Below, in pieces: positions 37,659 through 49,703 of a DNA stretch of 64,000 bases; position 1 is the stretch's first letter, and every line of letters starts with the position of its first letter. The stretch lies in contig NZ_VUKF01000016.1 of NCBI RefSeq assembly GCF_009193185.1, positions 1 through 64,000 on the forward strand, given 5' to 3'. Both the position numbers and the translations under genes were made by a program. Origin of the DNA: Georgenia thermotolerans. GTDB lineage: Bacteria > Actinomycetota > Actinomycetes > Actinomycetales > Actinomycetaceae. The notes below the pieces were generated by a model that had not been told where the DNA came from, did not search any database, and saw nothing but the letters and a program-made list of their open reading frames with translations.

Positions 37659-37829
37659 ATGGGTCTCGACGACAAGATTGGCAACGCCGCCGAGGAAGCC
37701 AAGGGCAAGGCCAAGGAGGCCACCGGCAAGGCCACCGACAACGAGAGCCTCGAGGCCAAGGGGCAGGCCGAGAAGACCAAGGCCAACCTCAAGCAGGCCG
37801 GCGAGGACATCAAGGACGCCACCAAGTAG
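37659..37829 (+). CDS. CsbD family general-stress protein
   Basis: A 56-residue hydrophilic, lysine/alanine/glutamate-rich helical protein (MGLDDKIGNAAEEAKGKAKE at the start, LKQAGEDIKDATK at the end), matching the CsbD family of small stress-induced proteins. Function is unknown; in Bacillus it belongs to the SigB regulon. GAAAGGAG lies 7 nt before the ATG. A terminator follows directly. It is easy to miss because of its length. Confidence 0.93.
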   Translation: MGLDDKIGNAAEEAKGKAKEATGKATDNESLEAKGQAEKTKANLKQAGEDIKDATK

Positions 37830-37841
37830 TCGCACGCATGT

Positions 37842-37881
37842 GACGGGCCCCGCGGGAGCAACGCCTTCCGCGGGGCCCGTC
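37842..37881 (+). terminator. Terminator of csbD-like gene
   Basis: A 14-bp stem: GACGGGCCCCGCGG (37842-37855) pairs with CCGCGGGGCCCGTC (37868-37881), with a 12-nt loop, starting 13 nt after the stop. Confidence 0.88.
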
Positions 37882-38125
37882 GGCGTGTGCGGGGCGGGCT
37901 CGCCCGCCGTGACAGGACGCCCACCCGCGTCTGATGGGAAGCCCGCCGGCGCGTCGGAACGTGAATCGCCAGACGGTCGCACCCGAGACGGAACATCCAG
38001 TGTTTCCACCTCGTGTACGCGCTCGACGTCAGGGCGCTGAATGTATGCAAGAACGTCCAGTAGGGGTGGTCGCCCTCAACGCGGTCCAGAAAAGGCGTAG
38101 CAGACGCGACCGAGGTCTCGGCTAC

Positions 38126-38135
38126 TTGTATACAA
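38126..38135. promoter_or_regulatory. Probable GntR/FadR-type operator of the prp operon
   Basis: The perfect palindrome TTGTATACAA, 28 nt before the gntR start, has the TNGTNNNACNA form recognised by FCD-class GntR regulators. A weaker match, ATGTATGCAA, lies about 85 nt upstream (around 38040-38050). Autoregulation and control of prpDBC are inferred. Confidence 0.65.
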
Positions 38136-38163
38136 ACGAGGGCTGGTGGGTTAGCGTGACGCC

Positions 38164-38931
38164 ATGCTCGCCAGCGACGCCGCCTACGCCTCCCTGCGGG
38201 AGGACATCGTCTCCGGGCGCCTGGGCCCCGGCACGGTGCTCGGTGAGGTCGAGCAGGCGGCACGCCTGGGCGTCTCCCGGACGCCGCTGCGCGAGGCCCT
38301 GGCGCGGCTGGCCGCGGAGGGGCTCGCCGTCGCCGGCAAGGGGCGCACGCTGGTCGTGTCGAACCTCTCCGCCGAGGACGTGCGGCACCTGTTCGAGCTG
38401 CGCGAGGCCCTGGAGTGCCAGGCCGCCCGCCTGGCCGCCCAGCGTGGCGACCGCACCGTGTTCGCCCGGCTCGCCGAGCGCTTCGCCGGTGCCGCGGCGC
38501 TGGTCAGCGCCACCGATCCCGACCAGGTGGCCTACTACGGGCTCGTCGCCGAGCTCGACGCGGCGCTGGACGAGGCCATGGCCAGTCCCTACCTGCTGCG
38601 CTCGCTCGCCACGCTGCGCACCCACGTCGCCCGCGCCCGCCGGCTCGCCCACGACAACCCCGAGCGACTGGCCCAGGCGGCGCACGAGCACCGCCTCATC
38701 GCCGAGGCCATCGCCGAGGGCGACGCCACGCTGGCCGCCCAGGCCACCGCCGTCCACCTGCGCGCGAGCCTGGCGAATATCCTCGCCAGCCTCGCCGCGG
38801 CCGGCCCCGGTGACCCCGCCGGCCCCCACGACCCCGCCGACCCTCATGAGCCCGCCGACGACGGCGAGCCGGCCGGCCCCCACGACCCCGCCGACGAGGT
38901 CGGCCACCCCCACCCAGGAGCAGCCGCATGA
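38164..38931 (+). CDS. GntR-family (FCD) regulator of the methylcitrate operon
   Basis: A 255-residue regulator. The N-terminal winged helix-turn-helix reads [48 protein letters not shown]. An FCD effector domain follows (about 80-210, with [20 protein letters not shown]). The C-terminal 45 residues are a low-complexity Pro/His/Asp tail (repeats of GPHDPADP). It probably senses an intermediate of the methylcitrate cycle and controls prpDBC. Its stop overlaps the prpD start by ATGA. Confidence 0.9.
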   Translation: MLASDAAYASLREDIVSGRLGPGTVLGEVEQAARLGVSRTPLREALARLAAEGLAVAGKGRTLVVSNLSAEDVRHLFELREALECQAARLAAQRGDRTVFARLAERFAGAAALVSATDPDQVAYYGLVAELDAALDEAMASPYLLRSLATLRTHVARARRLAHDNPERLAQAAHEHRLIAEAIAEGDATLAAQATAVHLRASLANILASLAAAGPGDPAGPHDPADPHEPADDGEPAGPHDPADEVGHPHPGAAA

Positions 38932-40469
38932 TCACCGATCGCATGGTCGTCCACCACGTCCGCGTCCACCCCAGCGCCGAGAAGCTCCCGCGCGAGGACC
39001 AGCTCGCGTGGAAGATCGCCGAGGTCGCCGCCGACCCGGTCGACGTGCCCGAGGCCGTCACCGAGATGATCGTCAACCGGGTCATCGACAACGCCGCCGT
39101 GGCCACCGCCTCGCTCACCCGGGCCCCCGCCGTCGCCGCCCGCGCCCAGGCCCTGGCCCACCCCTACACCCCGGGCGCGACCGTCTTCGGCGCCCCGCGC
39201 ACCGACCGGGTCAGCCCCGAGTGGGCCGCCTGGGCCAACGGCGTGGCCGTGCGCGAGCTCGACTACCACGACACCTTTCTCGCCGCCGACTACTCCCACC
39301 CCGGCGACAACATCCCGCCGATCCTCGCCGTCGCGCAGCACCTGGCCGCCCGCCGCGGGCTGACCGGGGCCCAGCTCGTGCGCGGGATCGCAACCGGTTA
39401 CGAGATCCAGGTCGACCTCGTCCGGGCGATCAGCCTGCACAAGCACAAGATCGACCACGTCGCCCACCTGGGCCCCGCCGCCGCGGCCGGCATCGGCACC
39501 CTCCTCGGCCTGCCGCCCGAGGTGATCTTCCAGGCCGTCGGCCAGGCCCTCCACACCACGACGGCGACCCGGCAGTCCCGCAAGGGCGAGATCTCGACGT
39601 GGAAGGCCTACGCCCCCGCCTTCGCCGGCAAGGTGGCCGTCGAGGCGGTGGACCGGGCCATGCGCGGGCAGACCTCGCCCACCCCGATCTACGAGGGCGA
39701 GGACGGCGTCATCGCCTGGCTCCTCGACGGCCCCGACGCCGCCTACGAGGTGCCGCTGCCCGTCCCGGGCGCGCCCAAGCTGGCGATCCTGGACACCTAC
39801 ACCAAGGAGCACTCCGCGGAGTACCAGTCCCAGGCGCTCATCGACCTCGCCCGCAAGCTCCACCGGGAGCGGCCCGAGCTGGCGGACCCGGCGAATGTGG
39901 CCTCGATCGTGATCCACACCAGCCACCACACGCACTACGTCATCGGGTCGGGGGCGAACGACCCGCAGAAGTACGACCCCACCGCCTCCCGCGAGACCCT
40001 CGACCACTCCATCCCGTACATCTTCGCCGTCGCCCTGCAGGACGGCGCCTGGCACCACGTCGCCTCCTACGCTCCCGAGCGCGCCGCCCGCCCGGACACC
40101 GTCGCGCTGTGGCGCAAGGTCACCACCGCCGAGGACCCGGAGTGGACCCGTCGCTACCACTCCACCGAGCCGGCTGAGAAGGCCTTCGGCGGCCGGGTGG
40201 AGATCGCCCTGACCGACGGCACCACCGTCGTGGAGGAGATCGCCGTCGCCGACGCCCACCCGCTCGGCGCCCGGCCCTTCGGCCGGGAGCAGTACGTGCA
40301 AAAGTTCCGCACCCTGGCCGCCGGCGTGCTGGAGCCCGCGGAGATCGAACGGTTCCTCGACGCTGCCCAGCGCCTGCCCGAGCTAGACGCCGCCGGCCTC
40401 GCCGAGCTCACCGTCACGGCCCCGGCCGGGCTGCTGGCGCCGATGACCACCCCGGAGGGGATCTTCTGA
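38928..40469 (+). CDS. prpD: 2-methylcitrate dehydratase
   Basis: A 513-residue MmgE/PrpD-family protein ([29 protein letters not shown] near the N-terminus, [34 protein letters not shown] in the middle). It dehydrates 2-methylcitrate to 2-methyl-cis-aconitate in propionyl-CoA breakdown. The start is coupled to the gntR stop (ATGA) and its stop to prpB (TGATG), a tight operon. Confidence 0.93.
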   Translation: MITDRMVVHHVRVHPSAEKLPREDQLAWKIAEVAADPVDVPEAVTEMIVNRVIDNAAVATASLTRAPAVAARAQALAHPYTPGATVFGAPRTDRVSPEWAAWANGVAVRELDYHDTFLAADYSHPGDNIPPILAVAQHLAARRGLTGAQLVRGIATGYEIQVDLVRAISLHKHKIDHVAHLGPAAAAGIGTLLGLPPEVIFQAVGQALHTTTATRQSRKGEISTWKAYAPAFAGKVAVEAVDRAMRGQTSPTPIYEGEDGVIAWLLDGPDAAYEVPLPVPGAPKLAILDTYTKEHSAEYQSQALIDLARKLHRERPELADPANVASIVIHTSHHTHYVIGSGANDPQKYDPTASRETLDHSIPYIFAVALQDGAWHHVASYAPERAARPDTVALWRKVTTAEDPEWTRRYHSTEPAEKAFGGRVEIALTDGTTVVEEIAVADAHPLGARPFGREQYVQKFRTLAAGVLEPAEIERFLDAAQRLPELDAAGLAELTVTAPAGLLAPMTTPEGIF

Positions 40470-41377
40470 TGCTGTACGCCGCCACCACCGCCGCCGCCAA
40501 GCGCGCCGCCCTGCGCGAGCGGCTCGCCACCGGCGAGCTGCTGCGCTTCCCCGGCGCCTTCAACCCCCTGTCCGCCCGCCTCGTCCAGGACAAGGGCTTC
40601 GAGGGCGTCTACATCTCCGGGGCCGTGCTGTCCGCGGACCTCGGGCTGCCCGACATCGGGCTGACCACCCTGAGCGAGGTAGCCGGCCGCAGCAAGCAGA
40701 TCGCCCGCGTCACCGACCTGCCCGCGCTCGTCGACGCCGACACCGGTTTCGGCGAGCCGATGAACGTCGCCCGCACCGTCCAGGAGCTCGAGGACGCCGG
40801 CGTGGCCGGCCTGCACATCGAGGACCAGGTCAACCCCAAGCGCTGCGGCCACCTCGATGGCAAGCAGGTGGTCGACGGGTCCACGGCGGTCAAGCGCATC
40901 CGGGCCGCTGTCGACGCCCGGCGCGACCCCAACCTCCTGGTCATGGCGCGCACCGACATCCGCGCCGTGGAGGGCCACCAGGCCGCGATCGACCGGGCCA
41001 AGGCGCTCGTCGACGCCGGCGCCGACGCCATCTTCCCCGAGGCCATGCGCGACCTCGCCGAGTTCGCGGCGGTGCGCCGCGCCGTCGATGTCCCGGTGCT
41101 GGCCAACATGACCGAGTTCGGCAAGTCCGAGCTGTTCACCACCGCCGAGCTCGCCGATGTCGGCATCAACATCGTCATCTACCCCGTCTCGCTGCTGCGC
41201 ATTGCCATGGGCGCGGCCGAGCGGGCCCTGGACACCCTCACCGAGGAGGGCACCCTGGCGAGCCTGGTGCCGCAGATGCAGCACCGCGCCCGCCTCTACG
41301 AGCTCCTCGACTACGAGGACTACAACCGGTTCGACACCTCGATCTTCACCTACACCCCGGACCCCGCCCGCGGCTAG
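40469..41377 (+). CDS. prpB: 2-methylisocitrate lyase
   Basis: A 302-residue member of the isocitrate lyase/PEP mutase superfamily. It has FPGAFNPLSARLVQDKGFEGVYISGAV, the metal-binding VDADTGFGEP, and IEDQVNPKRCGHLDGK, with the catalytic Cys in KRCGH. It splits 2-methylisocitrate into pyruvate and succinate, the last step of the cycle. Translationally coupled to prpD. Confidence 0.95.
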   Translation: MLYAATTAAAKRAALRERLATGELLRFPGAFNPLSARLVQDKGFEGVYISGAVLSADLGLPDIGLTTLSEVAGRSKQIARVTDLPALVDADTGFGEPMNVARTVQELEDAGVAGLHIEDQVNPKRCGHLDGKQVVDGSTAVKRIRAAVDARRDPNLLVMARTDIRAVEGHQAAIDRAKALVDAGADAIFPEAMRDLAEFAAVRRAVDVPVLANMTEFGKSELFTTAELADVGINIVIYPVSLLRIAMGAAERALDTLTEEGTLASLVPQMQHRARLYELLDYEDYNRFDTSIFTYTPDPARG

Positions 41378-41415
41378 GGCGCCGGGCTCGGGCACGTCAG
41401 CGCAAAGGAGCGAAC

Positions 41416-42558
41416 ATGACCACGCAGACCCAGGCAGACCCGGAGATCCGCAAGGGGCTCGCCGGCGTCGTCGTCGACACCACCGCCATCTCCAAGGTCA
41501 ACCCCGAGACCAACTCCCTGCTCTACCGGGGCTACCCCGTCCAGGAGCTCGCCGCCCGCTGCTCGTTCGAGGAGGTCGCCCACCTGCTCTGGCACGGCGA
41601 GCTGCCCACGGCCGCGGAGCTCGCGGACCTCGAGCGCGCGGAACGCGCCCAGCGTGCGCTGGCGCCCAACGTGCGCGCCGTCGTCGACGCCCTGCCCACC
41701 ACGGCCCACCCCATGGACGTGGTGCGCACCGCCGTCAGCGTCATCGGCGCCGACGACCCGACGACGGCGGACGCCTCCCGGGCGGCCAACCTCGCCAAGG
41801 CGGTCCGCCTGTTCGCCCAGCTGCCCGCCGTCGTCGCCTACGACCAGCGCCGGCGTCACGGGCAGGAGCTCGTCGCGCCCCGCGACGACCTCGACTACGC
41901 CGCGAACTTCTTGTGGATGACCTTCGGGGAGGTCCCCGACGCCGTCGTCGTCGACGCCTTCCGGGTCTCGCTGATCCTGTACGCCGAGCACTCCTTCAAC
42001 GCCTCCACCTTCACCGCCCGGGTCATCACCTCCACGCTCTCGGACCTGTACTCCGCCGTCGTCGGGGCGATCGGCGCGCTCAAGGGCCCGCTGCACGGCG
42101 GCGCCAACGAGGCCGTCATGCACGTCTTCGACGAGATCGGCTCGGCCGACGAGGCGGAGGCGTGGCTCGAGCGGGCGCTGGCCGAGAAGCGCAAGATCAT
42201 GGGCTTCGGCCACCGCGTCTACAAGAACGGCGACTCCCGCGTCCCCACCATGAAGGCGGCGCTGGACAAGCTGGTGGCCCACTACGACCGGCCCGACCTC
42301 GCCGCCCTGTACGACGCCCTGGAGCGGGCGATGGTCGCCCGCAAGAACATCCAGCCCAACCTCGACTACCCCTCCGGGCCCGCGTACCACCTCATGGGTT
42401 TCGACACCGCCACCTTCACCCCGTTGTTCGTCGCCAGCCGCGTGACCGGGTGGACGGCGCACGTGATGGAGCAGCTCGAGGCCAACGCCCTCATCCGGCC
42501 GCTGAGCGCCTACGTCGGGCCCGCCGAGCGACACATGGAGGAGCCCGCGACGGCGTGA
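41416..42558 (+). CDS. prpC: 2-methylcitrate synthase
   Basis: A 380-residue short-type citrate synthase. The N-terminus KGLAGVVVDTTAISKVNPETNSLLYRGYPVQELA is typical of methylcitrate synthases. The active site includes GPLHGGANEAVM and GFGHRVYKNGDSRV (His residues) and an Asp near GFDTATFTPLFVASRVTGW. It condenses propionyl-CoA with oxaloacetate. ATG 41416 follows AAAGGAG; it lies 38 nt after prpB. Confidence 0.94.
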   Translation: MTTQTQADPEIRKGLAGVVVDTTAISKVNPETNSLLYRGYPVQELAARCSFEEVAHLLWHGELPTAAELADLERAERAQRALAPNVRAVVDALPTTAHPMDVVRTAVSVIGADDPTTADASRAANLAKAVRLFAQLPAVVAYDQRRRHGQELVAPRDDLDYAANFLWMTFGEVPDAVVVDAFRVSLILYAEHSFNASTFTARVITSTLSDLYSAVVGAIGALKGPLHGGANEAVMHVFDEIGSADEAEAWLERALAEKRKIMGFGHRVYKNGDSRVPTMKAALDKLVAHYDRPDLAALYDALERAMVARKNIQPNLDYPSGPAYHLMGFDTATFTPLFVASRVTGWTAHVMEQLEANALIRPLSAYVGPAERHMEEPATA

Positions 42559-42710
42559 CGCCGCGGCCGCCGGGTGGTCCCGGCGGCACAGCACCGCCGG
42601 CGTCGGTGTGATGTATGGCACGTCCCGGCCCCGGTAAAGTGACGTGCACCACCTCTAGTGTGTTCGCCACAGGTGGCGCCGGGGGTGCGCCAGAACGTGG
42701 AAGGACGGTC

Positions 42711-45416
<2,706 letters not shown>

Positions 45417-46069
45417 GGCAACGAGAGCCGTTTGCTGAGGGTTGGGGGTCTGGCGGATTTCGACGGATGTGCGAGTGCCGAGGAGCACTCCACTGACCGG
45501 GGCTGCGGCGCTTCTGTGCGACGTCGCCTTCCCCATGCGGCTGAAGGCGTCAAGTTGGGCCGAAAGCTCGCTCACCTGACCGCTACGAGCGAGATTTGGT
45601 CCACGCTACTGAGGAATCCGTCGTCATGCCGCAGAACGGACTTCTGTCTGGTGTGAGGGCTGTGTCGCGCGGCTTCCTTGAGCGTCTTCACGGGGGAGGG
45701 GTGCGTATTGACGTCGATGTTGGGTCGCTGACATTCACCGTCTCGTTCACAATGAGAAGGTCGAGGGTTCGAGTCCCCCTCGCTCCACCACTGGTCGTTG
45801 ACGTGCAAGGACGCGGGTAGCGGCCATCTGTGGAGCCCAACTCGTTCGCAATCGTCGCTACCCCGCCTGCACGGTGGTTCGAGTTCTCCCCGACCGCGAG
45901 AAGGCAAGGTCCGCGACTATTACGGCAACGGCGCGGGTCTCCGCGTCGAACTTCTCCGTGCAGGCATGGATTCTGGTTCCAGTCTCCTTGCTTGCTGCAC
46001 CAGATGGCAGCCCGCCGCATCGCTCACGATCGTGCCGTGGGAAACTGAATAGCAGCGGCGCACGTGGCG
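45417..46069. other. Boundary region between core chromosome and island, no gene seen
   Basis: About 650 nt without a convincing protein gene. At 45739-45790 there is a tRNA-like 3' half: an anticodon-arm-like TCTCG/TGAGA stem with loop TTCACAA, a T arm with GGTTCGAGTCC, and terminal CTCCACCA. No matching 5' half is visible, so it is a fragment. The sequence right of it is poorer in GC than the genes to the left. Confidence 0.6.
45754..45791 (+). repeat. Left 38-nt direct repeat, tRNA 3'-end-like (candidate attL)
   Basis: The 38 nt starting GAGAAGGTCGAGGGTTCGAG and ending GCTCCACCAC recur at 57207-57244 with 36 identities. The sequence is the T arm and acceptor end of a tRNA, the usual landing site of integrating islands. 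A further short match (AACTCGTTCGCAAT) follows at 45839-45852, mirrored 49 nt after the right copy. Confidence 0.75.
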
Positions 46070-47062
46070 CTAACCGCCTGTCGACTCCCGGACAATCAGC
46101 TTGGGCGCAAAGATGCTCTTGCGAGGCGGCGCAGCGGCATCGAGCCCGGCATCAAGGAGGCGGACGGTCTCCTCGGCCATCGCCGCGAGCGGCTGATCCA
46201 CCGAGGTCAGCCTCGGCGCAGTGAGCAGCCCGAGGCCCGAGTTGTCATAGCTTACGACCTTGACATCAGTGGGCACCTCGACACCTGCAGCGCGCAGCGC
46301 CGCCAGGAGGGAAACCGCGATGACGTCGGCCCCACACACGATGCCGTCCGGCATCCTTCCTTCTCTGAGCAGAGTCAGTGCAGCCTCGGTGCCCCATGCC
46401 GCTGTGAACTCGCCGAGGAGTACGCGACCGTCGGGGTGGCCGCCAGTTGAGCCCTCGAAGGCGCGCAGGCGCTCAGTAGCGGTTGACGTGGTGGGTGCGG
46501 CGCCGACGTAGGCGATGCGGACACAGCCGCGGTCCCGCAGATGGGCCACGCATTGGCGGACGCCGGCGAAGTTGTCGCTGCCAACGAAGTCTGTGCCCGC
46601 ACCCTGTGAAAGGCGGTCGAACTGCACCACACGGCACTGGGTCGCGGCCGTGCGCAATGCCGCCACAGAATCTTCCGCCGAGACCGGAATAACGATGAGA
46701 CCGTCCACCATGCGGTTTAGAAGCACTTCGATGCGAGCAGCCTCTGTGTCCGCGCTGTCCCGGGAGTCGCAGAGGATCAACGCCCGACCACTTGCTGCGA
46801 GAACTCCTTCGAGTGCCTCGACGGCTCCGACGAAGTACGGGTTGGAGATCGAGGGGACCACCATGCCAACCGTGTCCGTGCGCTGCGTGCGCAGCGCCCG
46901 AGCGACCACATTTGCGCTGTAACCCAGTCCCTCGCTGGCTTTGATCACCCGTTTGGCCATGTCGGGGTTGACTGTCGTGTGACCAGCGAGCACGCGGGCC
47001 GCGGTGGCGCGCGAGACGCCAGCAGAGGCGGCGACATCGCCTACCGTGACCTTCCTGCCCAT
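46070..47062 (-). CDS. LacI-family transcriptional regulator
   Basis: A 330-residue repressor. The N-terminal LacI helix-turn-helix is VTVGDVAASAGVSRATAARVLAGHTTVNPDMAKRVIKASEGLGYSANVVARALR. A periplasmic-binding-like effector domain follows (VGMVVPSISNPYFVGAVEALEGVLAASGRALILCDS, then DGLIVIP and VKVVSYDNSGLGLLTAPRLTSVDQP). It presumably binds a sugar or nucleoside-like ligand. Divergent from the ribokinase-like gene, with palindromic sites before both. Codon use is less GC-biased than in the flanking core genes. Confidence 0.93.
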   Translation of the reverse strand: MGRKVTVGDVAASAGVSRATAARVLAGHTTVNPDMAKRVIKASEGLGYSANVVARALRTQRTDTVGMVVPSISNPYFVGAVEALEGVLAASGRALILCDSRDSADTEAARIEVLLNRMVDGLIVIPVSAEDSVAALRTAATQCRVVQFDRLSQGAGTDFVGSDNFAGVRQCVAHLRDRGCVRIAYVGAAPTTSTATERLRAFEGSTGGHPDGRVLLGEFTAAWGTEAALTLLREGRMPDGIVCGADVIAVSLLAALRAAGVEVPTDVKVVSYDNSGLGLLTAPRLTSVDQPLAAMAEETVRLLDAGLDAAAPPRKSIFAPKLIVRESTGG

Positions 47063-47077
47063 GGGTGCACCTCTCTA

Positions 47078-47092
47078 GAGAAATCGATCTCC
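47078..47092. promoter_or_regulatory. Operator-like palindrome upstream of the LacI gene
   Basis: GAGAAATCGATCTCC, 16 nt before the regulator's ATG, shares the core ATCGATCTC with the perfect palindrome in front of the ribokinase gene. Autoregulation by the LacI protein is inferred. Confidence 0.65.
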
Positions 47093-47251
47093 GATAGTCG
47101 CGCTGAGCGTAGCGCGCGCACCACGTACTGAGCGTGACCGGTGATGCGCACAGGCGGTGTGGCAAGGGGCATTGGTAGAAAGGTCCTCTCGGAGAACTTG
47201 CGCAGAATCTAGCGGTGAAGTCGCATCGTGGCATCAATGTTCGATGCATAG

Positions 47252-47310
47252 TTGACAACGGGCGTGGTTATCTCTTTAATCGTGCCTCAACTGAGAGATC
47301 GATCTCTCAG
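47252..47310 (+). promoter_or_regulatory. Promoter and perfect LacI-type operator of the ribokinase gene
   Basis: A near-consensus promoter: TTGACA (47252-47257), 17-nt spacer, TTTAAT (47275-47280). It is followed by the 20-nt perfect palindrome CTGAGAGATCGATCTCTCAG at 47291-47310, across the expected transcription start. The palindrome has the central CG typical of LacI-family operators. Repression by the divergently encoded regulator is inferred. Confidence 0.8.
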
Positions 47311-47344
47311 GGCCTCGAGTCAGTGTGGACGGGAGGAGGAACAC

Positions 47345-48271
47345 ATGGGGTACCAGTCAGCAGATGTGGCGGTCGTCGGCAGCGTAAATGTCGATCTCGT
47401 GGCGCGCGTGCATCGGCTACCGGCCCCGGGCGAAACTGTCTCCGCGCTGGCGTTCGACGAGTTTCCCGGCGGGAAGGGCAGCAACCAGGCGGTCGCGGCT
47501 TCCCGACTCGGACGGCGAGTGGTCTTCATCGGCCTGACGGGTACGGACCAAGAGGCGCGCATGGTCCGCAGCGCGCTTGAAGCTGAAGGCGTTGACGTTA
47601 CGGCCCTTGGGGAAGACAGCACAGCGCCCACCGGCCGCGCAGTCGTGCTCGTAGACAGCGGGGCGGAGAACTGCATCGTTGTGATTCCTGGTGCCAATGC
47701 TCGTGTCGGACCCGCCCACATCGAATCGGTCAGCGCAGTTCTGGCCTCAGCCCGGGTAGTCGTCACGCAACTGGAGATCCCGCTCGAGACCGTACTCGCC
47801 GCAGCGAGGTCGACCGTCGGTACGTTCGTCCTCAACGCCGCGCCCGCGCGTGCACTGCCGCGCGAGCTGCTCGACCTTGTCGATGTCCTCGTGGTGAACG
47901 AGGTCGAGTACGAAGCCGTCGCTGGTCGCGCGCTCAGCACAGATCTCGCCCGGCTGGCGGACGAGCTCGCTGTCGGTTCCCTGCCGCGCTCGCTGGTGAT
48001 CACCCTAGGTGCGCGTGGCGCCATAGTGGCGGACGGCCCGTCCATCAGCGCGATCCCGGCACCTGCGGTCGACGTCGTAGACACCACTGGGGCGGGCGAC
48101 ACTTTCATCGGCGCGCTCGCTGATGCGTTGAGCCGTGGGGAGCCGCTTCACGCCGCAGCGCAGTGGGCCGTGTATGCGGCATCCACCGCTACCGGTGCCC
48201 TGGGGGCGACCACTGGAATGCCACGGGCAGATGAGGTTCTCGCCGCGATCCGACGATGCGGGGAGGTGTAG
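47345..48271 (+). CDS. rbsK: Ribokinase-like PfkB-family sugar kinase
   Basis: A 308-residue kinase. Substrate-side motif AVVGSVNVDLVARVHRLPAPGETV is followed by FPGGKGSNQAVAASRLG. The C-terminal PfkB signature VDVVDTTGAGDTFIGALADAL carries the catalytic Asp in GAGD. Overall it is closest to ribokinase, phosphorylating ribose or a related sugar or nucleoside at the primary hydroxyl. GGGAGGAGG lies before ATG 47345. It is controlled by the promoter/operator at 47252-47310. The link to the ABC transporter operon downstream, 237 nt away, is not proven. Confidence 0.88.
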   Translation: MGYQSADVAVVGSVNVDLVARVHRLPAPGETVSALAFDEFPGGKGSNQAVAASRLGRRVVFIGLTGTDQEARMVRSALEAEGVDVTALGEDSTAPTGRAVVLVDSGAENCIVVIPGANARVGPAHIESVSAVLASARVVVTQLEIPLETVLAAARSTVGTFVLNAAPARALPRELLDLVDVLVVNEVEYEAVAGRALSTDLARLADELAVGSLPRSLVITLGARGAIVADGPSISAIPAPAVDVVDTTGAGDTFIGALADALSRGEPLHAAAQWAVYAASTATGALGATTGMPRADEVLAAIRRCGEV

Positions 48272-48508
48272 GACGTCGCCACCGGTCCGGCGCGCCAAGT
48301 CAATGCTGCTCAGCCTCGCACCTGCAGCGCGATCGACGAATTCTGGGGCCGGTGGCGCTGTCGGCGACCAGCGCCGTAACACGCGGGAAGCGAACGACCC
48401 GCCAGACAAAGTGTCACCCAGTTTTCTGATGAACATTTTGGTTGGTTGAGCGGCTCGCCGCGACGCAGATCGCATCGGAATCACCCGACTGGCCCAAGGA
48501 GGGGCATA

Positions 48509-49648
48509 GTGGAACTCGACGTTAAGAGCACTCCAGCAAGTACGAGCGCACCTAGTATCAAGAAGGGCAACTCGGCGACCGGCGTCGCGGTCGAGTTTCG
48601 TCATGTCACTCGCCGGTTTGGCCCAGTTCAGGCGCTCACCGATGCCTCGCTCAAGATCTCCGCAGGCGAGTTCATTGCCCTGCTGGGGCCGAGCGGCTCC
48701 GGTAAGACAACCCTGCTCAACATCCTGGCCGGGTTTGAGGTGCCCGACGAGGGCTCCGTGTGGTTCGACGGGAAAGACGTGACGCAGGTCCCGGTTCACG
48801 AACGCGAGCTGGGCTATGTGTTCCAACGGTACGCGCTGTTTCCCAACATGACAGTCGGGCAGAATGTGGAATACCCCTTGCGAGCCAAGAGGGTTTCACG
48901 GCAGACAGCCCGCCAGCGTGTCGAGAACGCGCTCGAGCTCGTTGACATGGCGGGGTATGGCAATCGACGCATCGACCAGCTCTCGGGAGGCCAGCAGCAA
49001 CGCGTTGCGCTAGCGCGCTCCCTGGTCTATCGCCCCGGGCTCATGCTGATGGACGAGCCTCTCGGTGCGCTCGATCGCAAGCTCCGCGAGCGGGTCCAGC
49101 TAGAGATTCGCGAGTTGCACCGCGAGGTCGAAGCGACGTTTGTCTATGTCACTCACGACCAGGACGAGGCGATGATGCTTGCGGACCGCATCGCCGTGGT
49201 CGACAAGGGGCGCATCAACCAGGTGGGCACTCCGGCAGAGCTTTACGGGCAGCCGAAGACCCGAGTGGTGGCCGGCTTCCTCGGAGACATGAACTTCCTA
49301 CCGTGCTCCATCTCGGCCACGACGGCCGGCGAGGGTGTCCACGTGCAGGTCGGAAATCATGTCCTACCTGCAGTGCTCGTCAGAGAGGACGAGCCGCACA
49401 GCACTGGCGGCCCCGTACTCGCGATTCGGCCCGAATCCATCCGAGTCGACGCGACGACCGGGATGGTCCCGGCCATCGTGTGCGAGACCATCTTTCTCGG
49501 TGCCACCGTGAAATTCGTTGTCGAATGCATGGGGCACAAGGTCACCGCGGTCTATCCCGCTCACTCGGCCCCCCTGGCGCTGCGGCCAGGCGCGCGTGTC
49601 TATCTCACATGGGACCGCAAGGACGCGACGTGCTTTGACGCCGCCTAA
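48509..49648 (+). CDS. ABC transporter ATP-binding protein (PotA/FbpC-like)
   Basis: A 379-residue importer ATPase. Walker A is GPSGSGKTT, the Q-loop region is LGYVFQRYALFPNMTVGQNV, the signature is [15 protein letters not shown], Walker B is LMLMDEPLGALDRKLRE, and the H-loop is VTHDQDEAMMLADRI. A C-terminal TOBE regulatory domain follows (about 285-379, with LAIRPESIRVD). It powers the fused permease encoded two genes on. GTG 48509 follows AAGGAGGGG. The first 30 residues are a polar extension. Confidence 0.93.
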   Translation: MELDVKSTPASTSAPSIKKGNSATGVAVEFRHVTRRFGPVQALTDASLKISAGEFIALLGPSGSGKTTLLNILAGFEVPDEGSVWFDGKDVTQVPVHERELGYVFQRYALFPNMTVGQNVEYPLRAKRVSRQTARQRVENALELVDMAGYGNRRIDQLSGGQQQRVALARSLVYRPGLMLMDEPLGALDRKLRERVQLEIRELHREVEATFVYVTHDQDEAMMLADRIAVVDKGRINQVGTPAELYGQPKTRVVAGFLGDMNFLPCSISATTAGEGVHVQVGNHVLPAVLVREDEPHSTGGPVLAIRPESIRVDATTGMVPAIVCETIFLGATVKFVVECMGHKVTAVYPAHSAPLALRPGARVYLTWDRKDATCFDAA

Positions 49649-49703
49649 CCGGCGGAACCATCAAGAAGCAAACCGGCAAGTACCCCGAAGAATGGAGAAC
49701 AAG

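Noticed and set aside
45739-45790. A complete tRNA-Val (anticodon-loop TTCACAA)
   Set aside because: Anticodon-like and T arms are visible, but there is no D arm or 5' acceptor strand complementary to TCGCTCC, and the T stem has an A-C mismatch; treated as a fragment.
47252-47580. Upstream extension of the ribokinase gene from 47252
   Set aside because: It would run through the promoter and operator; the GGGAGGAGG site and ATG 47345 give the family-typical N-terminus.
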